Source: Bacillaceae bacterium OF18-1A
GTDB taxonomy: Bacteria; Bacillota; Bacilli; Bacillales; Bacillaceae_G
Reading direction: 5' to 3'
Length of the DNA stretch: 64,000 nt
NCBI GenBank assembly: GCA_027694045.1
Contig: JAQEWB010000002.1
Location: 682,001-746,000, forward strand
Position 1 is the stretch's first letter. Each line of letters opens with the position of its first letter. The notes beneath the pieces were generated by a model. It saw only the letters and a program-made list of their open reading frames with translations, was not told the DNA's origin and made no database searches. Positions 18,672-30,608 of the stretch are shown here, piece after piece. A program made the translations under genes and the position numbers.

Positions 18672-18827
18672 TTTATCCCGCTATTTTCCGGGCAGTAAAA
18701 CCCCCACCCAAAAATTCAGCGAAAGCAAAAAGTTAGTTGGGGGCGTGCTACCCGTAAAAGACCGATTGGTGAAGACTAATAATCAGTGAGAGGATGAACA
18801 CCCCCACTGATTAAAGTTTCACTTTAT
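18672..18827 (-). repeat. bcr1-like dispersed repeat, copy 3 (full length, inverted)
   Basis: 156 bp, same length as copy 2 but on the opposite strand. Starts (minus strand) ATAAAGTGAAACTTTAATC, has hairpin AATCAGTGGGGG...CTCTCACTGATT, and ends GCGGGATAAA. Both ends carry ATAAA/TTTAT. The first ATAAA contains the TAA stop codon of cccA. Confidence 0.88.
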
Positions 18828-19180
18828 TTTTTCTTCGATAACCAATCGGCTACTTTAGCAGCTTGATCAGCTGGAACTATATTTGGCGGCATATTTCCTT
18901 TTCCTTTCGAAAGGATTTCTTTAATTTCATCCTTTGAAAGCTTCCCACCAATTTTTTGCAAATTCGGTCCTACCGCCCCTTGTAACTGATCACCATGACA
19001 GCTCGTACAACTTTGCTTCACAATATCCTCTGGTTTTGATGCTGTTTGCGCTGGCTTCCCGCCATTCTTTGCATCAGCTAACTCTTTAGATTTATTTAGC
19101 CCCTGAAATGAAAATACAAACATAACGATAATACCAAGTGCTGCAATAAGAGCGAACGGAATCAGCGGATTACGTTTCAT
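18824..19180 (-). CDS. cccA: Cytochrome c-550, membrane-anchored
   Basis: 118-residue c-type cytochrome that carries electrons outside the membrane. N-terminal membrane anchor (about residues 6-28), Ala/Lys/Pro linker, then one haem domain with covalent site CTSCHG and axial Met in GNMPPNI. Ends KKK. The stop codon TAA is part of the ATAAA boundary of a bcr1-like repeat, so the mRNA would run through that element. Between trmK and sigA as in B. subtilis. Confidence 0.93.
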   Translation of the reverse strand: MKRNPLIPFALIAALGIIVMFVFSFQGLNKSKELADAKNGGKPAQTASKPEDIVKQSCTSCHGDQLQGAVGPNLQKIGGKLSKDEIKEILSKGKGNMPPNIVPADQAAKVADWLSKKK

Positions 19181-19526
19181 ATCTCTTCTCCCCCCTCTAT
19201 ACCCCTAAATAGTTAGATGATTCAGTCATTTCCATTGTACTTGAAAACGCTCTATCAGAAAAGAGCAAACTGCTAATCGTTAAAAATATTCCATAAATTC
19301 AGTTTATTGTTTTTTATTGTCATATCGCTTATTATTTCGATAATTATTAACGTTTCTCCTCATATTTTTCGCTTTTCTGCATATTTTTTTGTATAGAATA
19401 AACAAAATTAATCGAAAAATCGAAAAATGAGCATTTGCAAATCAAAAGACAATTCTGTAAAATAAATTACAAGAAATTGTAATCATTGCCGTTAGATAAA
19501 TTTTAACAAAAATTAACAAAATAAAA
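19181..19526. other. Noncoding interval between sigA and cccA
   Basis: About 345 bp, very AT rich, holding the upstream region of cccA. A TGAAAACGCTCTATCA stretch near 19242 only partly resembles a catabolite-responsive element. No gene or RNA recognised. Confidence 0.5.
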
Positions 19527-19556
19527 AAGTTTACTTCACAAAGGTGAAGTAAACTT
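19527..19556 (-). terminator. Terminator of sigA
   Basis: 13-bp stem AAGTTTACTTCAC/GTGAAGTAAACTT, loop of 4, T-rich on the minus strand. Confidence 0.92.
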
Positions 19557-19565
19557 AAAAAGAAC

Positions 19566-20693
19566 CTATTCTAAGAAATCCTTAAGACGCTTACTGCGGC
19601 TCGGATGTCTTAATTTACGAAGTGCTTTTGCTTCAATTTGACGGATACGCTCTCTCGTTACGCCGAATACTTTCCCAACTTCTTCAAGCGTACGAGTTCG
19701 TCCATCATCTAAACCGAAACGAAGACGTAGAACATTTTCTTCACGATCTGTTAGTGTGTCTAACACATCTTCTAATTGTTCTTTTAGCAATTCATACGCT
19801 GCATGGTCCGCAGGCGATGTTGCTTCTTGGTCTTCAATAAAGTCACCTAAATGGGAGTCATCTTCTTCACCAATTGGTGTCTCAAGAGAAACTGGCTCCT
19901 GTGCAATTTTTAAGATTTCACGTACTTTTTCTGGAGCAAGATCCATTTCTTCACCAATCTCTTCAGGAGATGGTTCACGACCTAAATCTTGTAATAATTG
20001 ACGTTGTACACGAATTAACTTATTAATTGTTTCAACCATATGAACCGGAATACGAATTGTTCGCGCTTGGTCTGCAATCGCACGTGTAATCGCTTGGCGA
20101 ATCCACCAAGTTGCATACGTACTAAATTTGAAACCTTTACGATAATCGAACTTTTCAACTGCTTTAATTAGACCCATATTTCCTTCTTGGATTAAGTCTA
20201 AGAAAAGCATACCACGGCCCACGTAGCGCTTTGCAATACTTACTACAAGACGTAAGTTTGCTTCTGCAAGACGACGTTTCGCCTCTTCATCGCCTTCTTC
20301 AATACGCGTTGCAAGTCGAATTTCTTCTTCTGCAGATAGTAAGTCTACACGCCCAATTTCTTTTAAGTACATACGAACAGGATCGTTAATTTTCACTCCA
20401 GGTGGTACACTTAAATCGTTGAGGTCGAATTCTTCTTCCGATTTTGCTATTTGGCGATTATTAGGACCTTCATCGTTGTCATTGTCACCAACTAAGTCAA
20501 TGCCCTGTTCACCTAAATATTCATAGTATTCATCCATTTGATCAGATTCAATTTCAAATCCATTCATGCGTTCTGCAATCTCTTCATATGTAAGAACGCC
20601 ACGTTTTTTTCCGAGCTCAGTGAGTTGTTCTTTCACTTGCTCAAGGGTCATTTCAGTTTCAATTTGTTTAGAACGAGCTGGTTTGTCAGCCAT
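19566..20693 (-). CDS. sigA: RNA polymerase primary sigma factor SigA
   Basis: Housekeeping sigma-70 factor, 375 residues. Acidic region 1.1, then the region 2 core ([32 protein letters not shown]), region 3 ([14 protein letters not shown]) and region 4.2 helix-turn-helix ([16 protein letters not shown]) ending [17 protein letters not shown] before ATG 20693. Downstream of dnaG with a 59-bp gap, reproducing the dnaG-sigA macromolecular synthesis operon. Confidence 0.98.
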   Translation of the reverse strand: MADKPARSKQIETEMTLEQVKEQLTELGKKRGVLTYEEIAERMNGFEIESDQMDEYYEYLGEQGIDLVGDNDNDEGPNNRQIAKSEEEFDLNDLSVPPGVKINDPVRMYLKEIGRVDLLSAEEEIRLATRIEEGDEEAKRRLAEANLRLVVSIAKRYVGRGMLFLDLIQEGNMGLIKAVEKFDYRKGFKFSTYATWWIRQAITRAIADQARTIRIPVHMVETINKLIRVQRQLLQDLGREPSPEEIGEEMDLAPEKVREILKIAQEPVSLETPIGEEDDSHLGDFIEDQEATSPADHAAYELLKEQLEDVLDTLTDREENVLRLRFGLDDGRTRTLEEVGKVFGVTRERIRQIEAKALRKLRHPSRSKRLKDFLE

Positions 20694-20752
20694 CTGTTCC
20701 CCTCCTTACGCGAGATACAAACATTCATTATACTAAAAATTTATCAAAAAAG

Positions 20753-22549
20753 CTATTTTCTCGCCTTTTGATTTTGTAAATATGCTACATAATATTTAGC
20801 AGCCTCTACAGGATCTGTTTTTTCCATTTGTTTGACTTTAAAGATGATCTCCATCTTTTCAAGTTTTTCCTTGTGACGTCTGAGCGTCTCCAAATGGCCT
20901 TGCAACACTTCTTCTGTGTATTCTGGATTAATAAATTCATCCGTCGAAATATCGGTGATAATATTTTTCAACTTTTCATCAGAGAGCCAACTTAAAAATG
21001 TTCCGACTGAAGGTTCATTTCCCTTTTCATAATATGCGTATAGTTCATATAAAATCCCTTTATGTTCTTCTGTATGAAAATCTTCTATATGGGGTTCCAT
21101 ACGAACAGCCACTTCTGCACTTTGCAACATATGGTAAATAATTTCTCTTTCTGCCCTTTCAAAACCTGTTAACTTCGGTTTCGTTTGAACAATTTGAGAT
21201 GGCTTAGAAACCTGCTTTACTTGTTTTTGCTGTACCTTTTGTTCTTTGCGATATTGGTGCAATTGATTCAAAAGTGTTTCCATTGAGTACGAAAATTCTT
21301 GCGATAATGACTTCAAATATGATTCCGCCTGCATCGCATCTTGTAACAACGATAACTCTTTTAAAACACTTTTCACATATTCTTCTTTGCCAGACTCATC
21401 TTGCAAATTTTTCCCTAAACGCAAATAATTTATTTTAAAACCAACAAAACTTATACTTGATTTCACAAGATTTTCAAAAGCGGTAGTTCCATATTGTTGC
21501 ACATATTCATCAGGATCAAGCTTATCTGGCAAGGATGTGACTTTCACTTGGCAACCAACTTGTAATAATAATTGCCCTGCTTTCATCGTCGCTTCTCGCC
21601 CTGCTTTATCACCATCATAGCAAAGAACAACAGTTTCAACGTTACGTCGCAGAAGTTTCGCTTGTTCTTCAGTTAAAGCTGTTCCCATTGTCGCAACAGC
21701 CTCTTCCACACCGCTTTTTACCGCAGCTAATACATCGGCATAGCCTTCAAAAAGGACAACTTGCCCACGCTTTCTAATAAACGGCCTTGCTTGGTGGAAG
21801 TTATACAACAATTTACTTTTGTGAAAAATCGGTGTTTCGGGGCTATTTAAATATTTCGGAGTGTCATCTCCTAATGCCCTTCCACTAAACGCTATCACTT
21901 TACCTTGTAACGTATAGATCGGAAACATAACTCTTCCACGGAAGCGATCATAATGACTACCATCCTTCTCACTTCTTATTAGAAGACCAGCTTGTTCCAT
22001 ACTAGACAGCGATAAGCCTCTTTTTTGTAAAATTTTTGTTGCTGCATCCCAAGCAGGTGACGCATAACCAATTTCAAACTTCTCAATCATCTCTTTCGTA
22101 ATACCACGATTTAATAAATACGAAAGTGCTTCATTTCCTTCTTCTGTATTTACTAATAAATGGTGATAATACTTTTTCAAAAGTTCATGAGCCTGTTGCA
22201 TGATGACAGTGTCATCAGATATGTCTTCTTGTTGCCCTTGCCCTGATGTGTACTCTGCAACCGCAATTCCATTTCTTTCACCAAGCTTTTGAACAGCTTC
22301 TGTAAAAGCGAGTCCTTCCATTTTCATTAGAAAAGAAAAGACATTTCCTCCTTCTCCACATCCGAAGCAATGAAAGATTTGCTTATCAGATGAAACAGAG
22401 AATGAAGGAGAATTCTCACCATGAAATGGACAAAGGCCGAAATAGTTACGTCCCTGTTTTCTAAGTTGAACATATTCACCAATCACTTCTACAATATCGG
22501 ATGATGTCCGAATTTGTTCAACAACTTCTTCGGGAATTCTGTTCCCCAT
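20753..22549 (-). CDS. dnaG: DNA primase
   Basis: Makes RNA primers at the replication fork and interacts with DnaB helicase through its C-terminus. 598 residues: zinc-binding domain (CPFHGENSPSFSV and FHCFGCGEGG, about residues 40-65), RNA polymerase core with TOPRIM motifs (FEGYADVLA, LCYDGDKAGREA), and a C-terminal helicase-interaction domain. Upstream lies a decayed yqxD gene instead of the intact one found in B. subtilis. Confidence 0.97.
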   Translation of the reverse strand: MGNRIPEEVVEQIRTSSDIVEVIGEYVQLRKQGRNYFGLCPFHGENSPSFSVSSDKQIFHCFGCGEGGNVFSFLMKMEGLAFTEAVQKLGERNGIAVAEYTSGQGQQEDISDDTVIMQQAHELLKKYYHHLLVNTEEGNEALSYLLNRGITKEMIEKFEIGYASPAWDAATKILQKRGLSLSSMEQAGLLIRSEKDGSHYDRFRGRVMFPIYTLQGKVIAFSGRALGDDTPKYLNSPETPIFHKSKLLYNFHQARPFIRKRGQVVLFEGYADVLAAVKSGVEEAVATMGTALTEEQAKLLRRNVETVVLCYDGDKAGREATMKAGQLLLQVGCQVKVTSLPDKLDPDEYVQQYGTTAFENLVKSSISFVGFKINYLRLGKNLQDESGKEEYVKSVLKELSLLQDAMQAESYLKSLSQEFSYSMETLLNQLHQYRKEQKVQQKQVKQVSKPSQIVQTKPKLTGFERAEREIIYHMLQSAEVAVRMEPHIEDFHTEEHKGILYELYAYYEKGNEPSVGTFLSWLSDEKLKNIITDISTDEFINPEYTEEVLQGHLETLRRHKEKLEKMEIIFKVKQMEKTDPVEAAKYYVAYLQNQKARK

Positions 22550-22600
22550 AACTCCATCTCCGTGTCGTATTTTGTATTCGATATAAATTGAAAAATTCCT

Positions 22601-23012
22601 TTATAATTCGACAATATTTTTTCTAAACTTATTAGAAAGTTGTTGTCAATCGTATTGTGTAAAGATTTTAGACCTCTCGTCTGCGTAACTTCGCAGACAT
22701 ATATCTACTATATAAAATTGTAATCATTTGCCCATCTGTTACAAATGTACCTCTTAGAGACAATACATATACACCTTTGTTCCAAGAAGACTAACAAGTG
22801 CCATATCCTTTGTGATCACAAGATTTGTCGATTTTACATATTAATATATATGAAAAACAACTTTATCTCGTTCAACATCTACATAGGTTCCATTGCCTTG
22901 CGTTTTTCTTGAACGATGAGCATATGATGTAAAAAACAAAATTTCGACATGAAATCTCGTTCCAACTTACACAATTTCAGTCTTCACAGGACATGCACAT
23001 ACACCAATTCAT
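22601..23012 (-). pseudogene. yqxD: Decayed yqxD (UPF0178/YaiI family) pseudogene
   Basis: Conceptual reading on the minus strand, allowing breaks, recovers the family: ACPVKTEIV near the N-terminus, EILFFTSYAHRS, GTYVDVERDKV, NLVITKDMALVSLL (family form D-V-V-V-T-Q-D-x-G-L-A-S), VYVLSLRGTFV and SRYMSAKLRRR (family R-Y-L-S-A-K-x-R-R). Lesions: a frameshift right after the probable ATG at 23012, in-frame TAA at 22967-22969, TAA at 22841-22843, a 2-nt insertion near 22764-22772, and TAA at 22668-22670; a C-terminal trace runs to about 22601. In B. subtilis yqxD directly precedes dnaG, so position supports identity. I infer loss of function. Confidence 0.82.
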
Positions 23013-23352
23013 ATGTTATTGATGTTTTGCATATTTCTGTATTCTACATCCCTTCTGCGAATCCTTCCATAATGTGCGTTTTCTTGTATAGATTTTGTCG
23101 ATTTACCATAATTACATGTCTTTTTTGTAAATCCTATCCCTAGTTTATTCTGAAAAATTAAAGTCTAAACGTAAAATATATGTTTTTATCACAATTTTTT
23201 ATTATAATATATTTTCTTCAACTACGCTACATATCCCTTTATTTTTTCATCTTTCATTTCAAGATAGCAAAAAGACAGAAGAATATAAGTATAACCACTC
23301 CACCGTAATCTATTACGTATTACTATGTATCATGTTTCTCACGAGCGAAAAA
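23013..23352. other. AT-rich noncoding interval upstream of the yqxD remnant
   Basis: About 340 bp with no coding signal on either strand. It would contain the old promoter region of the yqxD-dnaG-sigA operon, but I cannot pick a convincing promoter. Confidence 0.5.
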
Positions 23353-23377
23353 AGCACATTCACCTTTGGTAAATGTG

Positions 23378-23379
<2 letters not shown>
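23353..23379 (-). terminator. Terminator of ppsR
   Basis: AGCACATT(C)ACC/GGT(A)AATGTGCT stem, T6 on the minus strand; overlaps the ppsR stop. Confidence 0.85.
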
Positions 23380-24199
<820 letters not shown>

Positions 24200-24219
24200 T
24201 CACTTTAAACAAATTACAC

Positions 24220-24852
24220 TTATTCGTTATTCACTAAGTTTACAAACGCACGCGTAATATTTGTTTTTGTAATTCGTCCAATTACTTCTAAACCTTGCTT
24301 CGTATCTTTTACAACTGGCATCGCATCAATCTGTCTTTCTATTAATTCCATCGCAATATCATATAAAGAATCTTCCCTACGACACATTGCAATGTTTGGC
24401 ATCCTTGTCATGATAATATTAACCGGGAGAGAGGTTAAATCCTGCTTTCCTAAGCTAGCCCGTAACAAATCTTTACGAGAGACCACTCCAACCAATAGAG
24501 TCGACTGATCTACAACGAATAATGTACCAACGTCCTCTAAAAACATCGTACAAATTGCATCGTACACAGAAACATTTTTATCAATTACAACCGGCCTAGA
24601 TTGATAATCTTGAACTTTAATTTTCTTAACAGCTTCAGATAATAGCTGTCCCCCAGTTTTACCCGTATAAAAATAACCTACGCGTGGACGCGCCTCTAAA
24701 TAACCAGCCATCGTTAAAATTGCTAAGTCTGGTCTTAGCGTTGCACGTGTTAAATTCAATTGCGCCGCAATTGATTCCCCTGTAATAGGGCCGTGATCTT
24801 TTACAATCTGAATGATATGTTCTTGCCGTTTATTCAGCTCTATGATAATCAC
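24220..24852 (-). CDS. ccpN: Catabolite repressor CcpN (HTH plus CBS pair)
   Basis: Repressor of gluconeogenic genes (gapB, pckA) in glucose-grown bacilli. About 210 residues: N-terminal winged helix (LNKRQEHIIQIVKDHGPITG, recognition helix LTRATLRPDLAIL) and two CBS domains that sense nucleotides. The start is uncertain: the only standard starts are tandem GTG codons at 24855 and 24852, which overlap the ribosome site AAAGGTGGTGAT. ATT, ATC or ATA codons just after have better spacing; the B. subtilis protein begins one or two residues before the same IELNKRQ sequence. Confidence 0.9.
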   Translation of the reverse strand: MIIIELNKRQEHIIQIVKDHGPITGESIAAQLNLTRATLRPDLAILTMAGYLEARPRVGYFYTGKTGGQLLSEAVKKIKVQDYQSRPVVIDKNVSVYDAICTMFLEDVGTLFVVDQSTLLVGVVSRKDLLRASLGKQDLTSLPVNIIMTRMPNIAMCRREDSLYDIAMELIERQIDAMPVVKDTKQGLEVIGRITKTNITRAFVNLVNNE

Positions 24853-24934
24853 CACCTTTAATGCACAACGAAAAAAGTTATACTATCTCTTAAATATTAT
24901 ATACTAAATATGCTATTCAAAAAAGAAAGTATGT

Positions 24935-24962
24935 AAAAAAGGACCGTATACGGTCCTTTTTT
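24935..24962 (-). terminator. Terminator of recO (bidirectional form)
   Basis: AAAAAAGGACCGTATACGGTCCTTTTTT, overlapping the recO stop codon. Confidence 0.92.
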
Positions 24963-25707
24963 ACATTTGAAATTTATCAAGTTGTTCTAAAAAACGTCTT
25001 GATTTCAAATAAATCCCGCAGTATTCATCATAATATGTATTCAATACTAAACGCATTTGTTTTTTTGTGCTATCCTTCACTGATACATTGCCAAGCCTAT
25101 GTAAATCAAAATGGAAGAAAAGGCGTAACAATTTATGAACAGCCTCTCCTACTGGTATACGATATGGATCTTGTTCTGCATGACGAGAGCACAGAAAACC
25201 GCCTTCCCTGACAGAGAAGGCGACAAAATCTGTTTCTTGATGACAAATCGCACATGTATCGAAGTACGGACGCATCCCTAATACTGGAAGCATTTTCGTT
25301 TGATAAATTAATGATAATACTTCTGGATCAACACCCTCACACATATAATGCAACGTTTGATATAACATTTCAAATAAATATGGGTTATGTTTTTTATCTT
25401 CTGTTGCTTTATCAGTTAACTCAACAATAAATGATGCATAAGCAGTTAAAAATATATCTTCGCGAATTTCTTTCATAGTTGAAATAATCTCGCCTTGTTG
25501 CAAAGTTCCAAGCCCAGACCCCATTTGAATAAGAAAATGACCATGTGTCATAAGTTGCGAAACAGATGCTAACCGACTTTTCGGTTTTTTCGCCCCTCTT
25601 GCCATTGCACTTATCTTACCAAGTTCTCTTGAAAATATTGTAACAATCTTATTCGTTTCTCCGTAATCTGTCGTACGGATTACGATGCCCTCAACTTTTT
25701 GAAACAT
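24961..25707 (-). CDS. recO: DNA repair protein RecO
   Basis: Recombination mediator that works with RecR and RecF to load RecA on SSB-coated DNA. 248 residues: N-terminal OB fold ([19 protein letters not shown]), helical middle, and a C-terminal zinc site CAIC...FLCSRH. Start ATG 25707 matches the family N-terminus; nine codons upstream are in frame but lie in the gap after yqzL. Order recO-yqzL-era is conserved. Confidence 0.95.
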   Translation of the reverse strand: MFQKVEGIVIRTTDYGETNKIVTIFSRELGKISAMARGAKKPKSRLASVSQLMTHGHFLIQMGSGLGTLQQGEIISTMKEIREDIFLTAYASFIVELTDKATEDKKHNPYLFEMLYQTLHYMCEGVDPEVLSLIYQTKMLPVLGMRPYFDTCAICHQETDFVAFSVREGGFLCSRHAEQDPYRIPVGEAVHKLLRLFFHFDLHRLGNVSVKDSTKKQMRLVLNTYYDEYCGIYLKSRRFLEQLDKFQM

Positions 25708-25740
25708 GTTCGTCACCATCCAAGGTTTGAACAAAACGGG

Positions 25741-25884
25741 TCAAGAAATTGGAGAGTCTAGATGCGCTAGCTCTTCTTCATGTTGATCCATCTCATCGTT
25801 TACGTCTTTTTCCATTTCTTTTAAAAGCAAATACGTTTCAATGCTTCCTGTTTTGGAGAAAAACTTCCAGGTAAAATCTAGCAT
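25741..25884 (-). CDS. yqzL: YqzL family small protein
   Basis: A 47-residue gene between era and recO, the same place and exact length as B. subtilis yqzL. It begins MLDFTWKFFSKTGSIETYL and ends in an acidic helix (DEMDQHEEELAHLDSPIS). AAAGGTGG lies 7 nt before ATG 25884. No function is known. Only 33 bp separate its stop from the recO start, so it is likely co-transcribed. Confidence 0.88.
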   Translation of the reverse strand: MLDFTWKFFSKTGSIETYLLLKEMEKDVNDEMDQHEEELAHLDSPIS

Positions 25885-26009
25885 AAGAATCCACCTTTCT
25901 CAATAAGCGTAGCCTATAAACCAATTTCCTTTGTTGTTATTAAATTGACCCATTTTGTCCATTTTCATGTGAGAAAAATTTTTCCTAATTTATCAAAGTT
26001 CATAAAACC

Positions 26010-26045
26010 AATAATCAGTGGATGAAAAAACACCCACTGATTATT
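26010..26045 (-). repeat. Solo bcr1-type hairpin after era
   Basis: Perfect 12-bp stem AATAATCAGTGG/CCACTGATTATT with a 12-nt loop, matching the first hairpin of the bcr1-like elements but without the rest. It begins 15 bp after the era stop and may act as its terminator (TTTTATG follows on the minus strand). Confidence 0.65.
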
Positions 26046-26059
26046 GCTAATACTCTATT

Positions 26060-27401
<1,342 letters not shown>

Positions 27402-27424
27402 TCATTAAAGGCCTTTAAGACACT

Positions 27425-27451
27425 TTCCAAAGCTTAATAAAAGCTTTGGAA
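27425..27451 (-). other. Intercistronic hairpin between dgkA and cdd
   Basis: Perfect 11-bp stem TTCCAAAGCTT/AAGCTTTGGAA, loop of 5, with no T tract. May attenuate or process the operon mRNA. Confidence 0.6.
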
Positions 27452-27456
27452 TGCAA

Positions 27457-27810
27457 CTATACCACATACGGTAAAAAGATAATAGCACCAATTATAACGG
27501 CTATAATTGCAAACAACAAAACTGCTCCTGCTGCGACATCCTTTGCGATTTTCGCAAAAGGATGAATATTGGCCGTCGCTAAATCTACTGTTTTTTCCAC
27601 AGCTGTATTTACCATTTCTAAACTCATTACAATCCCTATTACAACAAGTAATACCATCCACTCTATTTTCGTAACATGGAAATAAAAGCCGCAGCATATA
27701 ACAATGACTGCGGCTAAGTAATGAATTTTCATATTTCGTTCATGACGAAGACAAAAGAATATACCAGCTATAGCATATCCAAAACTATCTAAAAGTTTTC
27801 CTTTTTTCAT
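27457..27810 (-). CDS. dgkA: Undecaprenol/diacylglycerol kinase family protein
   Basis: Small integral membrane kinase; the Gram-positive members phosphorylate undecaprenol, recycling the lipid carrier of wall synthesis. 117 residues with three or four hydrophobic helices and the catalytic helix [15 protein letters not shown] (family E-x-x-N-x-x-x-E). Starts within the ybeY stop (ATGA), so coupled. Confidence 0.93.
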   Translation of the reverse strand: MKKGKLLDSFGYAIAGIFFCLRHERNMKIHYLAAVIVICCGFYFHVTKIEWMVLLVVIGIVMSLEMVNTAVEKTVDLATANIHPFAKIAKDVAAGAVLLFAIIAVIIGAIIFLPYVV

Positions 27811-28277
27811 CTTCCCAATCCGAACGCATCTAAAATTTCTTTTTGTCTTCCAAACATTTCTTTCTCATCTTCTTCTGTCATGTGATCATAACCAAGTAAA
27901 TGTAAAAAGCCATGTAACGCTAAAAAGCCAAGTTCACGATCGAAAGAATGTCCATACTCTTCAGCTTGTTCTTTCGCTCTTGGAATAGAAATAATAAGGT
28001 CGCCTAGCATACGCGGCATTTCCGCACCTACAATTTCCATCTCCCCTTCTCCCATCTCTTCCATAGCAAAGGAAATTACATCTGTAGGCTGATCTTTATC
28101 TCGGTAATCACGATTAATCTCACGAATACGCTCGTTATCTACAAATGTCACTGATAACTCCGCACCGTCCTCGATATTTTCCATTTGAGCTGCTTTTCCT
28201 AATATCTCACGAATTAAATTCACATATTCTTCTTTCACTTCTTCTGTTTCATCAATAAAATCAATTAATAAACTCAT
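27807..28277 (-). CDS. ybeY: Endoribonuclease YbeY (rRNA maturation)
   Basis: Metal-dependent RNase involved in 16S rRNA 3' maturation and ribosome quality control. 156 residues with PTDVISF and the zinc site [11 protein letters not shown]. Overlaps both neighbours by 4 nt, in tight operon with pgpH and dgkA. Confidence 0.95.
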   Translation of the reverse strand: MSLLIDFIDETEEVKEEYVNLIREILGKAAQMENIEDGAELSVTFVDNERIREINRDYRDKDQPTDVISFAMEEMGEGEMEIVGAEMPRMLGDLIISIPRAKEQAEEYGHSFDRELGFLALHGFLHLLGYDHMTEEDEKEMFGRQKEILDAFGLGR

Positions 28278-30418
28278 TCTTTCTCCTTCTCTTCCGGCGG
28301 TTCCGGATATGTAATACGCGAATGGAAAATACCATTTAACGTCTCACATAACGTTTTTCCAACGATTTGTAGTTCCTTAAACGTCAAATCACATTCACTA
28401 AACTGCCCATCTTGTAAGCGATCTTTAATAATGCTTTGCACTAAATTATTAATTTGATCTGGTGTTGGGTGATTCATGGAACGTACCGCAGCCTCTACAC
28501 TATCAGCAATACCAACAATCGCCGACTCTTTCGAAGTTGCTTTTGATCCTGGATAACGGAACATCTCTTCCGTATATTTTTCTTTATCTTCTTTAATCGC
28601 TTTATAATAAAAATATTTAAGTAACGTTGTACCATGATGTTGTCCGGCAATATCGATAATTTCTTGTGGAATATGGTATTCTTCAAGCATCTTTACCCCA
28701 TCTGTTACATGAGCAATGATAATATCCTTACTCGTTACAGGGTCTAATTTATCATGAGGATTTTCAATTCCCATCTGATTTTCAATAAAGAATTGTGGTT
28801 GTACTGTTTTTCCTACATCATGATAATACGCCCCTACACGAGCTAACACACCATTTGCTCCAACCGCTTCACAAGCTGATTCAGAAAGGTTTGCTACCAT
28901 TACACTATGGTGATATGTCCCTGGTGCTTCTAACAAAATTTTACGCAAAAGTGGATGATTCGGACTTGATAGTTCCATTAGTTTCATACTTGATACAATT
29001 CCAAGTCCACTCTCTAAATATGGTAAAATCCCCATAGCTAGAACCGAAGAGATAATTCCTGAAAGTGAAGCCATGAATAATTGCGTACCAATTTCAAGAG
29101 GTGAAAAATTCCCATTACGTAACAATAATAGCGCCGTCAATACGACAACATTTAATACTGAAACGAGTATACCAGCTTGTAAAATCATCGTGCGGCGATT
29201 TTTTTCTCTCAAGAAAATACTTACTGATAATGCACTTAATAACACATAAATACCTACACTATAATTCAGTGTACTCGTTACCCCTTCATTAAACATAATA
29301 CTTCCGCACACAGAAAAGATCATACTTGTTAAAAATACAAAACGATCACCAATCATTAATTTTACGAGTATTGTCCCCATCGCAACTGGGACAACATACG
29401 CAATCCCTGCATATTCAAGCTTTTGAAATAAACTAATGATTTTCATTAAAACAATTGTAATCGACAAAATTGTAATATACGCTAAAATATACGGTCTATC
29501 TTCTCTTTTCCGCTGTAAAAATACTTCAAACTGTTTATGCATAAAGTATAGTAATACACCGATGAGTACCACTAGACCCACATAAGGTTGAAAGCTATTG
29601 CCTTTCTCTAACAAGCCAACTAATTTCAACTGATTATACATATCACTTGAAATCGTTTCTCCCTCTCTAACAAGGACTTGTCCTTGAAGAATATAAACAG
29701 GTGGAACTAAATCTTCCTCAGCTTTTCTTTTCTCTTTTGTCAAAGTCGGATCATAAAAATAGTTTGCTGAAATCGCATATTTTCCTAATGCCTTAATAGA
29801 TTCTTTTAAACCATTATCGACATTAACACTATTCATCTCACTTACATATCGATCTTTCGCATCCTTAAGTTCATCCATTTTAATATGCCCGCTCATAATA
29901 CTATTAATAGCTGTAACCGCTGCATCTTTTGCTAATACCAACTGGCTTGAATCTGCATTAATTAAGTTCAGTAAGTTTGCATCAGATAACTCTTTTGTTA
30001 AGTCGACAGGTAATTTCTTTTTCAACTTGTCCAATTTCTCAGCATCAGTTATCTTTTTTTGTTCATCAGGACCAAGAGCCTTTATCTCTTGCACCACTTC
30101 ATCTACTTTAGCAAAGACGTCATTCACAATATCAACTTTATTTTGTTTATACTCACCTTTATATGTATATTGATCTTCAACTTTTGTAGCGGCTTCTTTT
30201 TTCTTTTTTTCCGTTGTAACTTTGTCTTCAATTTTTATAGGAGAATGGATTGTCTTTTTCGCAATAGAATATATTTCAACATCTAATTGCTCCGGTTTTA
30301 CATTATTCATAAGCGCAAAAAACAGCACCGCTCCTAATACAACGTAAGAAATCCAACTTAGTTTTTTCGAATGTTGTAAATTACGAAACCACTTAGAAAT
30401 TTCTTGAGATCTTGACAT
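28274..30418 (-). CDS. pgpH: 7TM-HD membrane phosphodiesterase (c-di-AMP hydrolase PgpH)
   Basis: 714 residues: a first membrane helix (about 20-40), a long extracellular 7TMR-HDED domain rich in Lys/Asp (about 45-285), seven hydrophobic helices, then a cytoplasmic HD domain. Catalytic residues visible are [18 protein letters not shown] and GQHHGTTLL. Family members cleave c-di-AMP to pApA, lowering a second messenger controlling potassium and wall homeostasis. First of the pgpH-ybeY-dgkA run. Confidence 0.95.
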   Translation of the reverse strand: MSRSQEISKWFRNLQHSKKLSWISYVVLGAVLFFALMNNVKPEQLDVEIYSIAKKTIHSPIKIEDKVTTEKKKKEAATKVEDQYTYKGEYKQNKVDIVNDVFAKVDEVVQEIKALGPDEQKKITDAEKLDKLKKKLPVDLTKELSDANLLNLINADSSQLVLAKDAAVTAINSIMSGHIKMDELKDAKDRYVSEMNSVNVDNGLKESIKALGKYAISANYFYDPTLTKEKRKAEEDLVPPVYILQGQVLVREGETISSDMYNQLKLVGLLEKGNSFQPYVGLVVLIGVLLYFMHKQFEVFLQRKREDRPYILAYITILSITIVLMKIISLFQKLEYAGIAYVVPVAMGTILVKLMIGDRFVFLTSMIFSVCGSIMFNEGVTSTLNYSVGIYVLLSALSVSIFLREKNRRTMILQAGILVSVLNVVVLTALLLLRNGNFSPLEIGTQLFMASLSGIISSVLAMGILPYLESGLGIVSSMKLMELSSPNHPLLRKILLEAPGTYHHSVMVANLSESACEAVGANGVLARVGAYYHDVGKTVQPQFFIENQMGIENPHDKLDPVTSKDIIIAHVTDGVKMLEEYHIPQEIIDIAGQHHGTTLLKYFYYKAIKEDKEKYTEEMFRYPGSKATSKESAIVGIADSVEAAVRSMNHPTPDQINNLVQSIIKDRLQDGQFSECDLTFKELQIVGKTLCETLNGIFHSRITYPEPPEEKEKE

Positions 30419-30583
30419 GATTTCAATACCTTCTCCTCTCCAGAAATAAAGTGAAACTATTTATAGCTTTCATTTCTTGTAGCTAGTGACGCTTTCGAAA
30501 TAACACGTCATCTATCGCTTATTTTCTTCTTCTTTCATGATAGTAAAAAATTCGCGATTCGCCAACCTTCTCATACAAAAAGA

Positions 30584-30608
30584 AATGATCCTGACAAATA
30601 GGATCATT
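30584..30608 (-). terminator. Terminator of phoH
   Basis: AATGATCC/GGATCATT stem then TCTTTTTG on the minus strand; overlaps the phoH stop. Confidence 0.8.

Noticed and set aside
19242..19257. Catabolite-responsive element before cccA
   Set aside because: TGAAAACGCTCTATCA matches the first half of the cre consensus, but the second half is off by spacing and sequence.
22949..23143. Plus-strand 64-codon open frame upstream of dnaG
   Set aside because: It overlaps the minus-strand yqxD remnant, has no ribosome site and no protein-like composition.
30442..30470. bcr1-like start (ATAAAGTGAAACTATT) upstream of pgpH
   Set aside because: Only about 17 bases match the element end and nothing further; could be chance in AT-rich DNA or a very old scar.
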